Shown here: piece after piece, positions 1-7,704 of the stretch
Layout of the letters: each line of letters opens with the position of its first letter
Numbering within the stretch: position 1 is the stretch's first letter
Origin: UBA8337 sp965658615
GTDB lineage: Bacteria; Pseudomonadota; Alphaproteobacteria; RS24
DNA: 37,386 bases
NCBI GenBank assembly: GCA_965658615.1
Contig: CBFHSX010000015.1
Span: 1-37,386 of the forward strand
Direction: 5' to 3'
The notes under the pieces: generated by a model
Database searches by the model: none
Told to the model about the DNA's origin: nothing
What the model saw: only the letters and a program-made list of their open reading frames with translations
Position numbers and translations under genes: made by a program

Positions 1-583
1 CCCATTGCGTTTGGCGGCTTGCATGCCATAGCGACCACAGTGTCATGCAACTCAAAATATTGGTCATGACATTGACCTGCCAATAGCCTCCAAACACAAA
101 AGGCTGGCGCGATGGCCAGGTAAGCGGGCCGGGGATGGCAGCCAAAAGCGGATAATCCTTTGAGCCCAGAACCAGCAAGGCTTGCGTCACAACCGCGAAT
201 AGCAGAATTTTCTCAAACTGCGCGGCATTCATTTCTGCATTATCGAGACTGATATAGAGCGCGGCGATGGCCAGAACCATCAAGGCGGGCGTCCAAGCGA
301 AAGAGGGATCGACGGCGTGACCGAATAATCCGAGCAGCATGAAATAAGCAGGTGGTACGATAAGGGCCATTGCCGCGGGCGCCGAAACCGTGAGCCCTTC
401 GCGGCCCAAGGCTTGCCGGCCGAAAAAACCGATAAGCGCAAAAGATATGCCCCAACCGAATAAAAGACGCGTCGGAGTATCGCCGCCCAAATCGGGCATA
501 TGCGCAAAGAAAGCGATAAACACCATCGTAGCAAGGACAGACGATGGGGTTGCGCGATCAAAAGGCAAACCGGAATACCGCAT
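1..583 (-). CDS. PglL/TfpO-like pilin O-oligosaccharyltransferase, N-terminal part (gene runs off the left edge)
   Basis: Reading the minus strand from the ATG at 583 gives 194 uninterrupted codons to the window edge. The product is strongly hydrophobic, with about five membrane segments. It carries a GGYWQVN motif around residues 165-171, followed by a hydrophobic helix, like the Q-x-N region at the start of PglL/TfpO/Wzy-type O-antigen ligases. A GAGG Shine-Dalgarno lies 5 nt before the ATG. The reading frame is open a little further upstream (TTG at 628), but that would place the start inside the pilin terminator. The gene follows the pilin on the same strand, where pilin-specific O-oligosaccharyltransferases are commonly encoded. 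Known for the family: such enzymes transfer lipid-linked glycans to pilin in the periplasm. Inferred: this one modifies the adjacent pilin. Only the N-terminal part is visible and the catalytic half is missing, so another polytopic Wzy-like ligase remains possible. Confidence 0.62.
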   Translation of the reverse strand, partial: MRYSGLPFDRATPSSVLATMVFIAFFAHMPDLGGDTPTRLLFGWGISFALIGFFGRQALGREGLTVSAPAAMALIVPPAYFMLLGLFGHAVDPSFAWTPALMVLAIAALYISLDNAEMNAAQFEKILLFAVVTQALLVLGSKDYPLLAAIPGPLTWPSRQPFVFGGYWQVNVMTNILSCMTLWSLWHASRQTQW

Positions 584-626
584 ACTGGCCTCAACACCTT
601 CCCACCACGGAGCCTGTTTTTCAGGC

Positions 627-655
627 AAAAAAAGGGTGGCAATAAATTGCCACCC
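627..655 (-). terminator. Intrinsic terminator after the pilin gene
   Basis: A perfect 9-bp stem (634-642 with 647-655) and a 4-nt loop are followed on the minus strand by seven T residues (627-633). It sits 24 nt past the pilin stop and 44 nt before the downstream glycosyltransferase-like start on the same strand. It should therefore end most pilin transcripts and leave low read-through into that gene. Confidence 0.88.
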
Positions 656-678
656 TTCTCAATCAAACGATTGAAGGA

Positions 679-1230
679 TTATTTCCATTCAATCGTTGTT
701 GTTTCCTTTTGACGAGCTGTTGTGGCGTCATCGCAATACCAAACAGACAATGTCGTCGGGAGGGTTGTCGTAGAATAAGCGACGATGATGTCGCCTTTCG
801 TGATGGCAGCAGAATTGTCATCATTGCCGCATGCATCGCCGGCAGTATACGCCGTTGAGCGCGAAACAATGGCAGAAGCGCCGGTTTGATTGGCAGAGTC
901 ATAAGGGTTTTTGAAGCCGTTAAACGGCGCACCGTCAATCGAAGATGCAACGCCCGAAGACGCGTCACCGAAGCAGACTGATGCGTCAAAGCCAGTTGTT
1001 TTGTTGCACTCAGCCGGCTTCACATCGATGCCTGCAGCACGAACGGTTTTCGTGTTCAGGATCCACTGGTGAACGGCTTTGGCGTTCGATTCAGTAACGG
1101 ATTTTTTCGTGCTGTCGATATAACCTTGGTAACCGACAACACCAACGGCTGCCAGAACACCAATAATGGCCACAACAACCAGAAGTTCAATAAGGCTAAA
1201 GCCTTTTTCGCTTTTTGCGCGAATGTTCAT
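679..1230 (-). CDS. Type IV pilin (major-pilin-like)
   Basis: This 183-residue protein has a textbook class III signal: a short basic leader ending in Gly10, then Phe11 at the cleavage site and Glu at mature position 5 (residue 15). About 20 hydrophobic residues follow, forming the N-terminal helix that packs the fibre core. The globular part holds four cysteines (75, 86, 134, 166), enough for two disulfides, and is rich in Ser/Thr that could carry glycans. An AGGAGAG ribosome-binding site precedes the ATG, a good sigma-70-like promoter lies upstream and a strong terminator follows. It is expected to be processed by a PilD-type peptidase and polymerised by the PilB/PilC/PilMNOP machine encoded at 7966-15395. 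A minor pilin or type II pseudopilin is possible, but its own promoter and strong terminator suggest an abundant subunit. Confidence 0.9.
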   Translation of the reverse strand: MNIRAKSEKGFSLIELLVVVAIIGVLAAVGVVGYQGYIDSTKKSVTESNAKAVHQWILNTKTVRAAGIDVKPAECNKTTGFDASVCFGDASSGVASSIDGAPFNGFKNPYDSANQTGASAIVSRSTAYTAGDACGNDDNSAAITKGDIIVAYSTTTLPTTLSVWYCDDATTARQKETTTIEWK

Positions 1231-1282
1231 GGGAACTCTCCTCTATATACAGACGCGCTCATGCGCGATACCCAACAGCGAG

Positions 1283-1310
1283 ATAATATAAAAAAAACCA
1301 ATAAGTGCAA
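1283..1310 (-). promoter_or_regulatory. Sigma-70-like promoter of the pilin gene
   Basis: On the minus strand, TTGCAC (1305-1310) and TATTAT (1283-1288) are separated by 16 bp. The spacer holds a run of eight T. Transcription would start about 45 nt before the pilin ATG. No sigma-54 GG/GC motif, common at pilA genes elsewhere, was seen. Read by eye, not tested. Confidence 0.6.
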
Positions 1311-1327
1311 CTGTTTTTCGATGATTT

Positions 1328-1370
1328 TACTGTGGTGTTCCTGAAAAACCCTTACTATAAAAACACAGTA
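1328..1370. repeat. Inverted repeat in the pilin/partner-switch divergent region
   Basis: TACTGTG (1328-1334) and its exact reverse complement CACAGTA (1364-1370) flank 29 bp containing an AT-rich TACTATAAA element. The pair lies just upstream of the pilin -35 and in the leader of the STAS gene. It could be an operator shared by both directions. A 7-bp match at this distance can also arise by chance. Confidence 0.3.
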
Positions 1371-1384
1371 GTTGAGGAATAGTT

Positions 1385-2086
1385 ATGGCTTTTCAATTTA
1401 AACGCGACCGTTCACAGAATTTGGAACTCATACTTGCAGGTGATATTGACCTGGAAGTCACCCCGGAAATCAAGAACCAGCTGCTCAGCCAGCTGGAAGA
1501 TGCGAATGCGCTGGCGATTGACGGCAAGAATATCAGCTATTTGGATAGCTCGGGGGTTTCGATTCTCGTCATTGCTATGCAGAGCTGTAAACAAAGGCAG
1601 CTCGGTTTCAAAATCCCCGCCCTCAGCGAAGAGGCGTTTCGCGTTTTGGAATTGGCCAAGCTGAATAAAATTCTACCGATTGAAAACATATCGGGTCCGG
1701 CGCAATTGGTCGATGTCGACGCTTTTTCCGGCGTCAGTGGTGCCGACAACACGCTGGCCAATGAACTTTCCGGCGGCAGTGATGATAATGCTACCGATTT
1801 CGGCGGCGGCAGCAGTGATGATGATTTGATTGCCGCTCTGGCCAGCGGCGATATGGGCGCAAAGCCCGACACGCAAGCTGACACACCGGCCGCGCTGCAA
1901 ACAGCTGAACCGGAGACCGAGGAAGCGGGCGTCAGTCTTGAAATGACCCCGGACCCGGAACCGGCACAGGCCGCACAATCGGAGCCGGCACCACAACCGG
2001 CATCAAGCCCCGATACCCCATCCTCCGGCAGCGGCGGCGGTGATGGTGGTGGCGGCGGCGGCGGCTTCACGCCCGGAACATTTTAA
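1385..2086 (+). CDS. STAS-domain anti-sigma factor antagonist with long disordered tail
   Basis: Residues 1 to about 100 form a STAS domain of the SpoIIAA/RsbV type. The phosphoacceptor loop reads YLDSSGVS, with Ser55 in the position phosphorylated in characterised antagonists. Family role: the unphosphorylated form sequesters an RsbW/SpoIIAB-type kinase, and phosphorylation by that kinase releases it. Residues from about 105 to 233 are atypical. They form a low-complexity acidic, Ala/Pro-rich segment that ends in a polyglycine run and the C-terminus FTPGTF. Usual STAS antagonists are about 110 residues, so half of this protein is extra. A GAGGAA ribosome-binding site precedes the ATG. The next gene starts 11 nt after the stop and encodes both the matching phosphatase and kinase, so the two are almost certainly one operon and one switch. 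No sigma factor is nearby, so the output is unknown. Confidence 0.85.
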   Translation: MAFQFKRDRSQNLELILAGDIDLEVTPEIKNQLLSQLEDANALAIDGKNISYLDSSGVSILVIAMQSCKQRQLGFKIPALSEEAFRVLELAKLNKILPIENISGPAQLVDVDAFSGVSGADNTLANELSGGSDDNATDFGGGSSDDDLIAALASGDMGAKPDTQADTPAALQTAEPETEEAGVSLEMTPDPEPAQAAQSEPAPQPASSPDTPSSGSGGGDGGGGGGGFTPGTF

Positions 2087-2097
2087 CCGAGCGTCCC

Positions 2098-3777
2098 ATG
2101 CAAGAAGAAGGCCAGGAACTCGACATCATCTTCCGCATGATGTCGGCTTTTGCATCTAGCTCTGATATTGCCAAAACCCTGCAAGAAGGGCTGCAATATA
2201 TTTCGGCGCAAATCGGCGCCGAGGCAGCCAGCTTTTTCTATTTGCACGAAGACCGCGATATATTGCGCTGCGAAGCGTGTATCGGCCCTACTGATATTAG
2301 CGGTCTCGAAGTGCCTGCCACTGCCGGCATTGTCGGCGCCGTTACGCAATCGGATGAAATGCGCTTTGTTGCCGACACATCTATAGATAGTGATTTCACC
2401 GGCGCGGTGGACGCCAAGACAGGCTTTGAAACAAAATCGATGATTTGCGTCCCGGTCTCCGGCCATGGTCGTCATTTCGGCGCCCTGCAAGTTATCAACC
2501 GTCTTGACGGCAATCTGTTTTCCGAGGCCGATGCGGCGCTGATGTCGGTCTATGGCAAAAGCGCGGCACTGGCACTGGCCAATTCTGAAATGACGACACG
2601 CATGGTGGAGGCGGACGGCTTTCAGCGTGATCTGGCCATGGCCTCGCGTGTTCAAGAAAGCCTGTTCCCGTCTCAAAAACTGGATTTTATCTACGGCGTC
2701 AATATTCCGAAAAAAGGCGTGTCGGGCGATCTCTATGACTATATCGAGCGCGACGGGCAAATCTATTTCTGCATGGCCGATGTCTCGGGCAAGGGCACGG
2801 ATGCGGCTTTGGTCATGGCGAAAACCCATAGCCTGTTTCGCGCCTTGAGCCGCGAATTGCCCGAGGTCGATGAGTTGGCGGCGCGCATGAATCGCGAACT
2901 GACCGAGACCGCTTTTAACGGCATGTTCGTCACCGGCATTATCGGCCGCTATGACCCGGCAAGCGGCGATATGTATTGCTGCAATGCCGGTCATGAGCCG
3001 GGGCTGCTGCTCAATCAAAAAGGCGCCATTTACTATGTCGAAGCCAGCCTGCAACCGCTTGGCATTTTGGAGTTTGACGCCGCCGATATTGCTGTCGAGC
3101 ACCATAATCTGAGCGATAAGCGCTTTTACTGCTATTCCGACGGCATTACCGAGGCCGAGATTAATGGCGATATGCTTGGCGCGACGCGGCTGGCGGCCAT
3201 TTTGAGCGAGCAAATGGACCTGCCGATTGCCGCGCAAATTGAAAATACGGTCGAAGCCGTACGCAATCGGGTAAAAACCCTGCCCGATGATTTGACCGTG
3301 CTGGGGCTGGGCTGCGCCCCTATTGAAAAAACGCATCCCCAAATGCAAAGCACACAGCTCGAGCCGGCTTTATCGGGCGAGAAATTACTGTTCAATATTT
3401 CCATCGTCAATGAAGTGACCGAATTGCGCCGTTTGCGCCGCGAGGTGGAAAACACGCTGAGCGGCACACCGGCGCAGGACATTATTATGAGTGTCTGTCT
3501 TGCCGTTGACGAGGCGACGCAAAACATCATCCGCCATGCCTTCCCCGAGGACACGACCGGCACGATTCAGGTCTCCGGCTATATTGCCGACACGCTGCTG
3601 CATATCAACCTGACCGATGACGCGCCGCTCATCGATCTCGACAAAGTCAGGCCGCGCGATCTCGACGATGTGCGCGAAGGTGGTCTCGGCACGCATTTTA
3701 TTATGGAAATCACCGAACACGCCAAATGGTCTCACGATCAAGGGCGCAACCGGCTGGATATGAGTTTCGCAATTTAA
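2098..3777 (+). CDS. GAF-PP2C(SpoIIE/RsbU)-HATPase fused partner-switch regulator
   Basis: The protein has 559 residues in three parts. Residues ~10-165 are a GAF sensor domain. Residues ~175-408 are a SpoIIE/RsbU PP2C phosphatase with metal-binding aspartates in GDLYD (D211), ADVSGKG (D228), YSDG (D348) and DD (397-398). Residues ~428-559 are an RsbW-like HATPase with an N-box (DEATQNIIRHA, 471-481) and a GGLG G-box (528-531). One chain therefore seems able both to dephosphorylate and to phosphorylate the STAS partner encoded just upstream, with the GAF domain setting the balance. Family knowledge: PP2C phosphatases of this type reactivate STAS antagonists, and RsbW-type kinases inactivate them and hold sigma factors or other targets. 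The protein is predicted cytosolic. The stop overlaps the convergent transglutaminase gene's stop by 3 bp. What the kinase domain controls is not visible here. Confidence 0.88.
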   Translation: MQEEGQELDIIFRMMSAFASSSDIAKTLQEGLQYISAQIGAEAASFFYLHEDRDILRCEACIGPTDISGLEVPATAGIVGAVTQSDEMRFVADTSIDSDFTGAVDAKTGFETKSMICVPVSGHGRHFGALQVINRLDGNLFSEADAALMSVYGKSAALALANSEMTTRMVEADGFQRDLAMASRVQESLFPSQKLDFIYGVNIPKKGVSGDLYDYIERDGQIYFCMADVSGKGTDAALVMAKTHSLFRALSRELPEVDELAARMNRELTETAFNGMFVTGIIGRYDPASGDMYCCNAGHEPGLLLNQKGAIYYVEASLQPLGILEFDAADIAVEHHNLSDKRFYCYSDGITEAEINGDMLGATRLAAILSEQMDLPIAAQIENTVEAVRNRVKTLPDDLTVLGLGCAPIEKTHPQMQSTQLEPALSGEKLLFNISIVNEVTELRRLRREVENTLSGTPAQDIIMSVCLAVDEATQNIIRHAFPEDTTGTIQVSGYIADTLLHINLTDDAPLIDLDKVRPRDLDDVREGGLGTHFIMEITEHAKWSHDQGRNRLDMSFAI

Positions 3778-5729
3778 GCGGCGGCGCTACGGATCGATTT
3801 GAGCGCCTCAGCCAACTCTTTGCGGGCCGCTTGCGGCGGCGCATCGGCATATATGATTCGGCACAAAATCTCGGCAAAAGCGCGCACCCCCGGCCCTGCC
3901 TGTGGGTGCTCGATGGCCCAGCGCGCGGCGAAGTCCATGCGTCCCTCATAGGGCGCGCGCGCCAGCCCGGCCTTCGCCGCCAGCGCCATATATTTTTGTT
4001 CAAGTCGGATAATCGGGTCACGCCGCGACCACCACCGCCAAGCCAGCAAAGGCACGATGAAAGCCAAACTGCCGAACAGCCAAAAGCTGATAAAGGAAAC
4101 CAAACGCCCCAGCACGGTGCCGGACAGTAACTCCTGCCGCGCCGCTTCATCATACAAAATAATGTCGCTGTTCAATTGCACGATAAAAGCGTCGAGCCGT
4201 TGCACATTGCGCGCCAGCATGCCGCGCCAACCGGGCTGGTCCTGCACTTGGCTTGCGCTTAGCGGGCCGGCATCAAAACGGCCGGACGCGCTCGGCACAA
4301 TTTGCGTCGGATCAAAACGCTGCCATTGGCCCGGCGCCATCTCGGCTTCGACCCAAGCATGGGCGTCGGATTGGCGCACACGATAATAACCGCCATAGGC
4401 GTTCCACTCGCCGCCATGATAGCCGATGATTACATTGGCCGGAATGCCGGCCGCGCGCAGTGCCGTCGCCATGGCCATGGCGTAATGGCTGCAATAGCCT
4501 TGTCGCGTCTCGAAGAAAAACCGGTCCAACTTATCGGCGTCGGCACCGTCAAGCTTGGGCGGGGTCAACGTATAGGCGAAACGGCCGGAAGCAAATTCGG
4601 CCATAATCGCATCGACCAAAGCGCGCCGTGAGCCAAGCGCACGCAAGCGTTCTTGCGCCCAATCGGTCAGCCTTGGCTGGCCATCTGTCTGCGTGTTGGT
4701 ATCCAATGCCAGCGCAACCGGATCGGCCAGACTGCTCTGCATTTCGACTTGTTGTTGCAAAAGCGACAAACGGCGGCGTGGCACATATTCACCAAGCGGG
4801 TTGAGTATGGCTTCGGCATCAATGCTGGACGATAAAGGCAGGCCCAGCACCGGGTGCCATTTCGGCGCCGCCTCGGCATGACGAATAATCGTTTGCACCG
4901 GCGTTTGCGGCGCGCGCAATTTGGCGGTGAAATCGGGCAATCCGGCACTTCGATCGGCCAGCGGACTGCGTTGCCATTTGGCGCCGACCATATCGGTCAA
5001 CACATGCACGCGCCAATAAAGCCGATCATTGGTCAATGGCTGGTCGACAAAGGCACGAAACGCATCCTCGCCGTTTAGAATGACATCGGAAAATCGTCCC
5101 ATATCCAACTCGTCACCAACCCCACTTAGCGCTTGGTCTTGCGCAAAACCGGGCAGCGAGCTGGGGTTGATGCGCGGCATCAGGATAAAAGCGGCGACGG
5201 CGAAAAACAGCGCGCCGCTCAAAGCCACGATAATCGGCAGCAGGCGGATGCGCAGACCCGAAAGTGGCATATTATTGATCCGCAGGGTGAACACGCCGGT
5301 GTAAAAAATCACACTGACCAGCAAAAGCAGAAATAAAAACACATTGCTCGACAGCACCATGGCGCAGAGTGCCGGAAAAATAACGCCCATCAGATTAAAC
5401 GCGCCGGGCCGCCCATCATCCTGCACTTGCTCAAGCACGGACAACACCAGAACCGCGAGCATGAAAAACTCTGCCGCCGGCGGTCGCACCATTTGAAAGA
5501 TCAAAAACAAAACCAAAGGCACAATGGCGAAGCCGATAATCAGACTGCGTCGCCAGCCCCGCTGCATCAGCGCGGGCGGCCACATCAACGCCCATAAAAT
5601 AAGCCCGCGCCAATCGGTCTGCAGGCTGAGGCTGGCGGCCACAGGCAGGCTGGCTGCAAATAAGAGCGCCGCCGTCACCAGTCGCGCGCTCGGCTGTTGC
5701 AGGCTAGTCTTCGCTGCGCGCCAGAACAT
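3774..5729 (-). CDS. TgpA-like transmembrane transglutaminase (DUF3488-transglutaminase core-DUF4129)
   Basis: With the chosen start the protein has 651 residues. The N-terminal ~185 residues hold several membrane helices (DUF3488-like). A periplasmic transglutaminase-like domain follows, with the triad Cys413 (GYCSHYA), His457 (SDAHAWVE) and Asp473 (RFDPTQ). After another membrane helix (~550-570) comes a cytoplasmic tail resembling DUF4129. Family context: TgpA of Pseudomonas is an essential inner-membrane protein with this architecture whose substrate is not settled. The start at 5729 is preferred because a GGGAGG sequence lies 9 nt upstream. An in-frame ATG at 5759 has no such site and would overlap the preceding gene more. 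The gene overlaps the DUF58 gene by 26 bp, so translation is probably coupled. It completes a moxR-DUF58-tgpA operon. Confidence 0.87.
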   Translation of the reverse strand: MFWRAAKTSLQQPSARLVTAALLFAASLPVAASLSLQTDWRGLILWALMWPPALMQRGWRRSLIIGFAIVPLVLFLIFQMVRPPAAEFFMLAVLVLSVLEQVQDDGRPGAFNLMGVIFPALCAMVLSSNVFLFLLLLVSVIFYTGVFTLRINNMPLSGLRIRLLPIIVALSGALFFAVAAFILMPRINPSSLPGFAQDQALSGVGDELDMGRFSDVILNGEDAFRAFVDQPLTNDRLYWRVHVLTDMVGAKWQRSPLADRSAGLPDFTAKLRAPQTPVQTIIRHAEAAPKWHPVLGLPLSSSIDAEAILNPLGEYVPRRRLSLLQQQVEMQSSLADPVALALDTNTQTDGQPRLTDWAQERLRALGSRRALVDAIMAEFASGRFAYTLTPPKLDGADADKLDRFFFETRQGYCSHYAMAMATALRAAGIPANVIIGYHGGEWNAYGGYYRVRQSDAHAWVEAEMAPGQWQRFDPTQIVPSASGRFDAGPLSASQVQDQPGWRGMLARNVQRLDAFIVQLNSDIILYDEAARQELLSGTVLGRLVSFISFWLFGSLAFIVPLLAWRWWSRRDPIIRLEQKYMALAAKAGLARAPYEGRMDFAARWAIEHPQAGPGVRAFAEILCRIIYADAPPQAARKELAEALKSIRSAAA

Positions 5730-6669
5730 GATACGCCGCCTCCCGTGCCGTTTTGTCATAGACCGGATAATCGACGCCTTGCAGCGTCATGCGTGCCGGC
5801 GCACCCAGCCTTTCGGCGACGCGCAAGCCGCCCGACAAATATTCCAGCCCGGCCTCAAAAGGCCCATTGGGCGGGCGCAGCACAATCTCGCCCTGCGCGT
5901 CAAAGCCGTGCTCGCGCACCATGGTCTCACGCGTTGCGGCAAAACGTTTCCAATCAATGCGCGCCGGCGGGTCGCTATCGGAATAATCGCGCAGATCGCC
6001 AAGCTCATCGGCATAATCATTTTGCTGTCTTTTGGCGTCGGCTTGCTCGGCCATCATCGGATTGCCGCGCGGATATTGCGCCACGCCATATTCGCGCGGC
6101 GTCGGGGCCACCACCAAATGTCCGGGCGGGCGCAACCAACTCCAGACGCGCGCGATACCGAATGGAAACAATGTGGCAAGTTTAAACGCCGGTATCTCGT
6201 AAACGCCGCGGGTAAAATCACCGACCGGCACAGTCACACTGGTTGCCCCGCTCGACATATCGAGGGGCACCAGCGCGCTCGGCGTTTGCAGCACAATATT
6301 GAAGGCCGGTTGCGGCTTTTTGAAACTTAATGTCACCATTTGCGGCGTGCCGGCAAATTGATAGGGCGGCAAGCTGACGGAAATCTCAATACCTTGCAGA
6401 TTACGCACACCGGCAATCAGCGACAGCATGAACACCAGAAACAGAAAAATAACGCCGAGCAGGATGAAATTATTTTGCACCTTATAGCCCATGGCAAAAC
6501 TGGCGAGCACCAGAAAACCGGCGTAAAAGCCGAAGCGATTGGGAAAGATAAAAATATTATTTTGTCGCAACACCCAAGCGCCCTTGGTCCATTTACGCCG
6601 CCGCATGGCGAGGCGTTGCGACAGACGCTCGGCAAAACCCAGACGACGTGGAGACGCGCTCAAGCTCAC
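5704..6669 (-). CDS. DUF58 domain protein
   Basis: This 321-residue protein has two hydrophobic helices (residues ~43-87) close to the N-terminus and a C-terminal DUF58 region. Its signature LRDYSDSDPPARIDWKR (residues ~226-242) corresponds to the conserved arginine/aspartate/tryptophan motif of the family. DUF58 proteins are regularly encoded beside MoxR ATPases and transglutaminases, and are thought to act in envelope-associated assembly or stress functions; the biochemical role is not established. The start overlaps the moxR stop by 4 bp and the end overlaps the transglutaminase start by 26 bp, so the three genes form one translationally coupled unit. No von Willebrand factor A (BatA/BatB-like) gene is present, unlike in larger MoxR clusters. 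Confidence 0.88.
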   Translation of the reverse strand: MSLSASPRRLGFAERLSQRLAMRRRKWTKGAWVLRQNNIFIFPNRFGFYAGFLVLASFAMGYKVQNNFILLGVIFLFLVFMLSLIAGVRNLQGIEISVSLPPYQFAGTPQMVTLSFKKPQPAFNIVLQTPSALVPLDMSSGATSVTVPVGDFTRGVYEIPAFKLATLFPFGIARVWSWLRPPGHLVVAPTPREYGVAQYPRGNPMMAEQADAKRQQNDYADELGDLRDYSDSDPPARIDWKRFAATRETMVREHGFDAQGEIVLRPPNGPFEAGLEYLSGGLRVAERLGAPARMTLQGVDYPVYDKTAREAAYHVLARSED

Positions 6670-7607
6670 CGCACTTCGACTTGTTGCAGCAGATCGCGCA
6701 ATTGCGCGGCTGACGTATCATTGACCGGCCCGAGCCTGTGTTGCAGCGACGGTACGAAAATCACCTGCACATCCTCGGGCAGACAATAATCACGCCCTTC
6801 AATCATCGCATGGGCTTGCGCCAGACCCTTGATTTGAATAAGCGCGCGTACTGACAAATTGGGCAGTGCCGCAGCCCGCAAGCGCGCGGCCAAATCCTGC
6901 AAATAAGCCACCATTGCATCGTTGAATTGAATGGCTGTGCATTGCGAACGCAAAGCCGCAAAGACGCCCGGTTGCAGGACCGCGTCACCCTGTTCGAAAT
7001 CCTCTTCGCCGGCAATTGCTGCGCGCAGAATATCCGCCTCGATCGCGCTTGCCGGTAGTCCAAGACTGAAGGAAACAGCGAAACGGTCGAGCTGGCTTTC
7101 GGGCAAGGGTGACACACCGATTTGCTCGGTCGGATTTTGTGTTGCGATCACGATAAACGGGTCGGGCAAGTGCCGCGCCGCGCCGTCAATCGTCACCTGC
7201 CGCTCGGCCATCGCTTCGAGCAGCGCCGATTGGCTTTTTGACGGCGCCCGATTGAGCTCATCGGCAAGCAGCAATTGCGTGAAGACGGGCCCCGCGCGAA
7301 AATCGAAATCACCGCTTTTCGGGTCGAACATATTGACCCCGACAATATCCGACGGGGTCGTGTCATTGGTGCATTGCAGGCGTTTCCAGTCGAGCTGCAA
7401 ATGATAGGCCAGCGCCCGCGCCAGACTGGTTTTGCCCATGCCCGGCGCGTCTTCAATCAACACATGGCCGCCGGACAACATGGCCGCCAGCGCCAGTTTT
7501 ATCTGCTCGGTCTTGTCGCGCACCGTCACCTCGACAGCCGCAACCACTTGCGCCAAAGCCGCGAGATTTGCCTCGCCGCCCTTTTTGTCTGCCGCATTTA
7601 CACTCAT
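6666..7607 (-). CDS. MoxR-family AAA+ ATPase
   Basis: The protein has 313 residues from the ATG at 7607. It has a Walker A motif DAPGMGKT (residues ~53-60), a Walker B-like LLADELNRAP and a sensor ATQNP motif, followed by the helical lid domain typical of MoxR ATPases. MoxR proteins are hexameric chaperone-like ATPases that act with VWA or DUF58 partners. The frame stays open 20 codons upstream to 7667, but the extra segment is not family-like, so the later ATG is used; neither start has a strong ribosome-binding site. It is the first gene of the moxR-DUF58-tgpA operon. It is transcribed divergently from the small cysteine protein at 7705, so the 97-bp gap must hold both promoters. I could not pick these out confidently. 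Confidence 0.9.
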   Translation of the reverse strand: MSVNAADKKGGEANLAALAQVVAAVEVTVRDKTEQIKLALAAMLSGGHVLIEDAPGMGKTSLARALAYHLQLDWKRLQCTNDTTPSDIVGVNMFDPKSGDFDFRAGPVFTQLLLADELNRAPSKSQSALLEAMAERQVTIDGAARHLPDPFIVIATQNPTEQIGVSPLPESQLDRFAVSFSLGLPASAIEADILRAAIAGEEDFEQGDAVLQPGVFAALRSQCTAIQFNDAMVAYLQDLAARLRAAALPNLSVRALIQIKGLAQAHAMIEGRDYCLPEDVQVIFVPSLQHRLGPVNDTSAAQLRDLLQQVEVR

Positions 7608-7704
7608 ACTCACACGCCTACTCCAACCCGCGCCGAAAACCATTCTTTCGACAGCATATATAATCAAACTTGCAATTTTCTACCGCATAATTCAGTTTGT
7701 CGCC

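Noticed and set aside
280..666. 128-codon minus-strand frame over the left-edge membrane gene
   Set aside because: A different frame from 583 downward gives a coherent polytopic protein with a ligase-like motif and a ribosome-binding site. This one is Ser/Arg-rich and begins inside the pilin terminator.
1340..1384. Promoter for the STAS gene around TACTATAAA
   Set aside because: A -10-like element is present but no acceptable -35 at 16-18 bp; not called.
2083..3348. Long open frame (421 codons) antisense to the phosphatase/kinase gene
   Set aside because: The plus-strand frame has clear PP2C and GAF motifs; the antisense product is His/Gln/Arg-rich with no family pattern, typical of a shadow frame.
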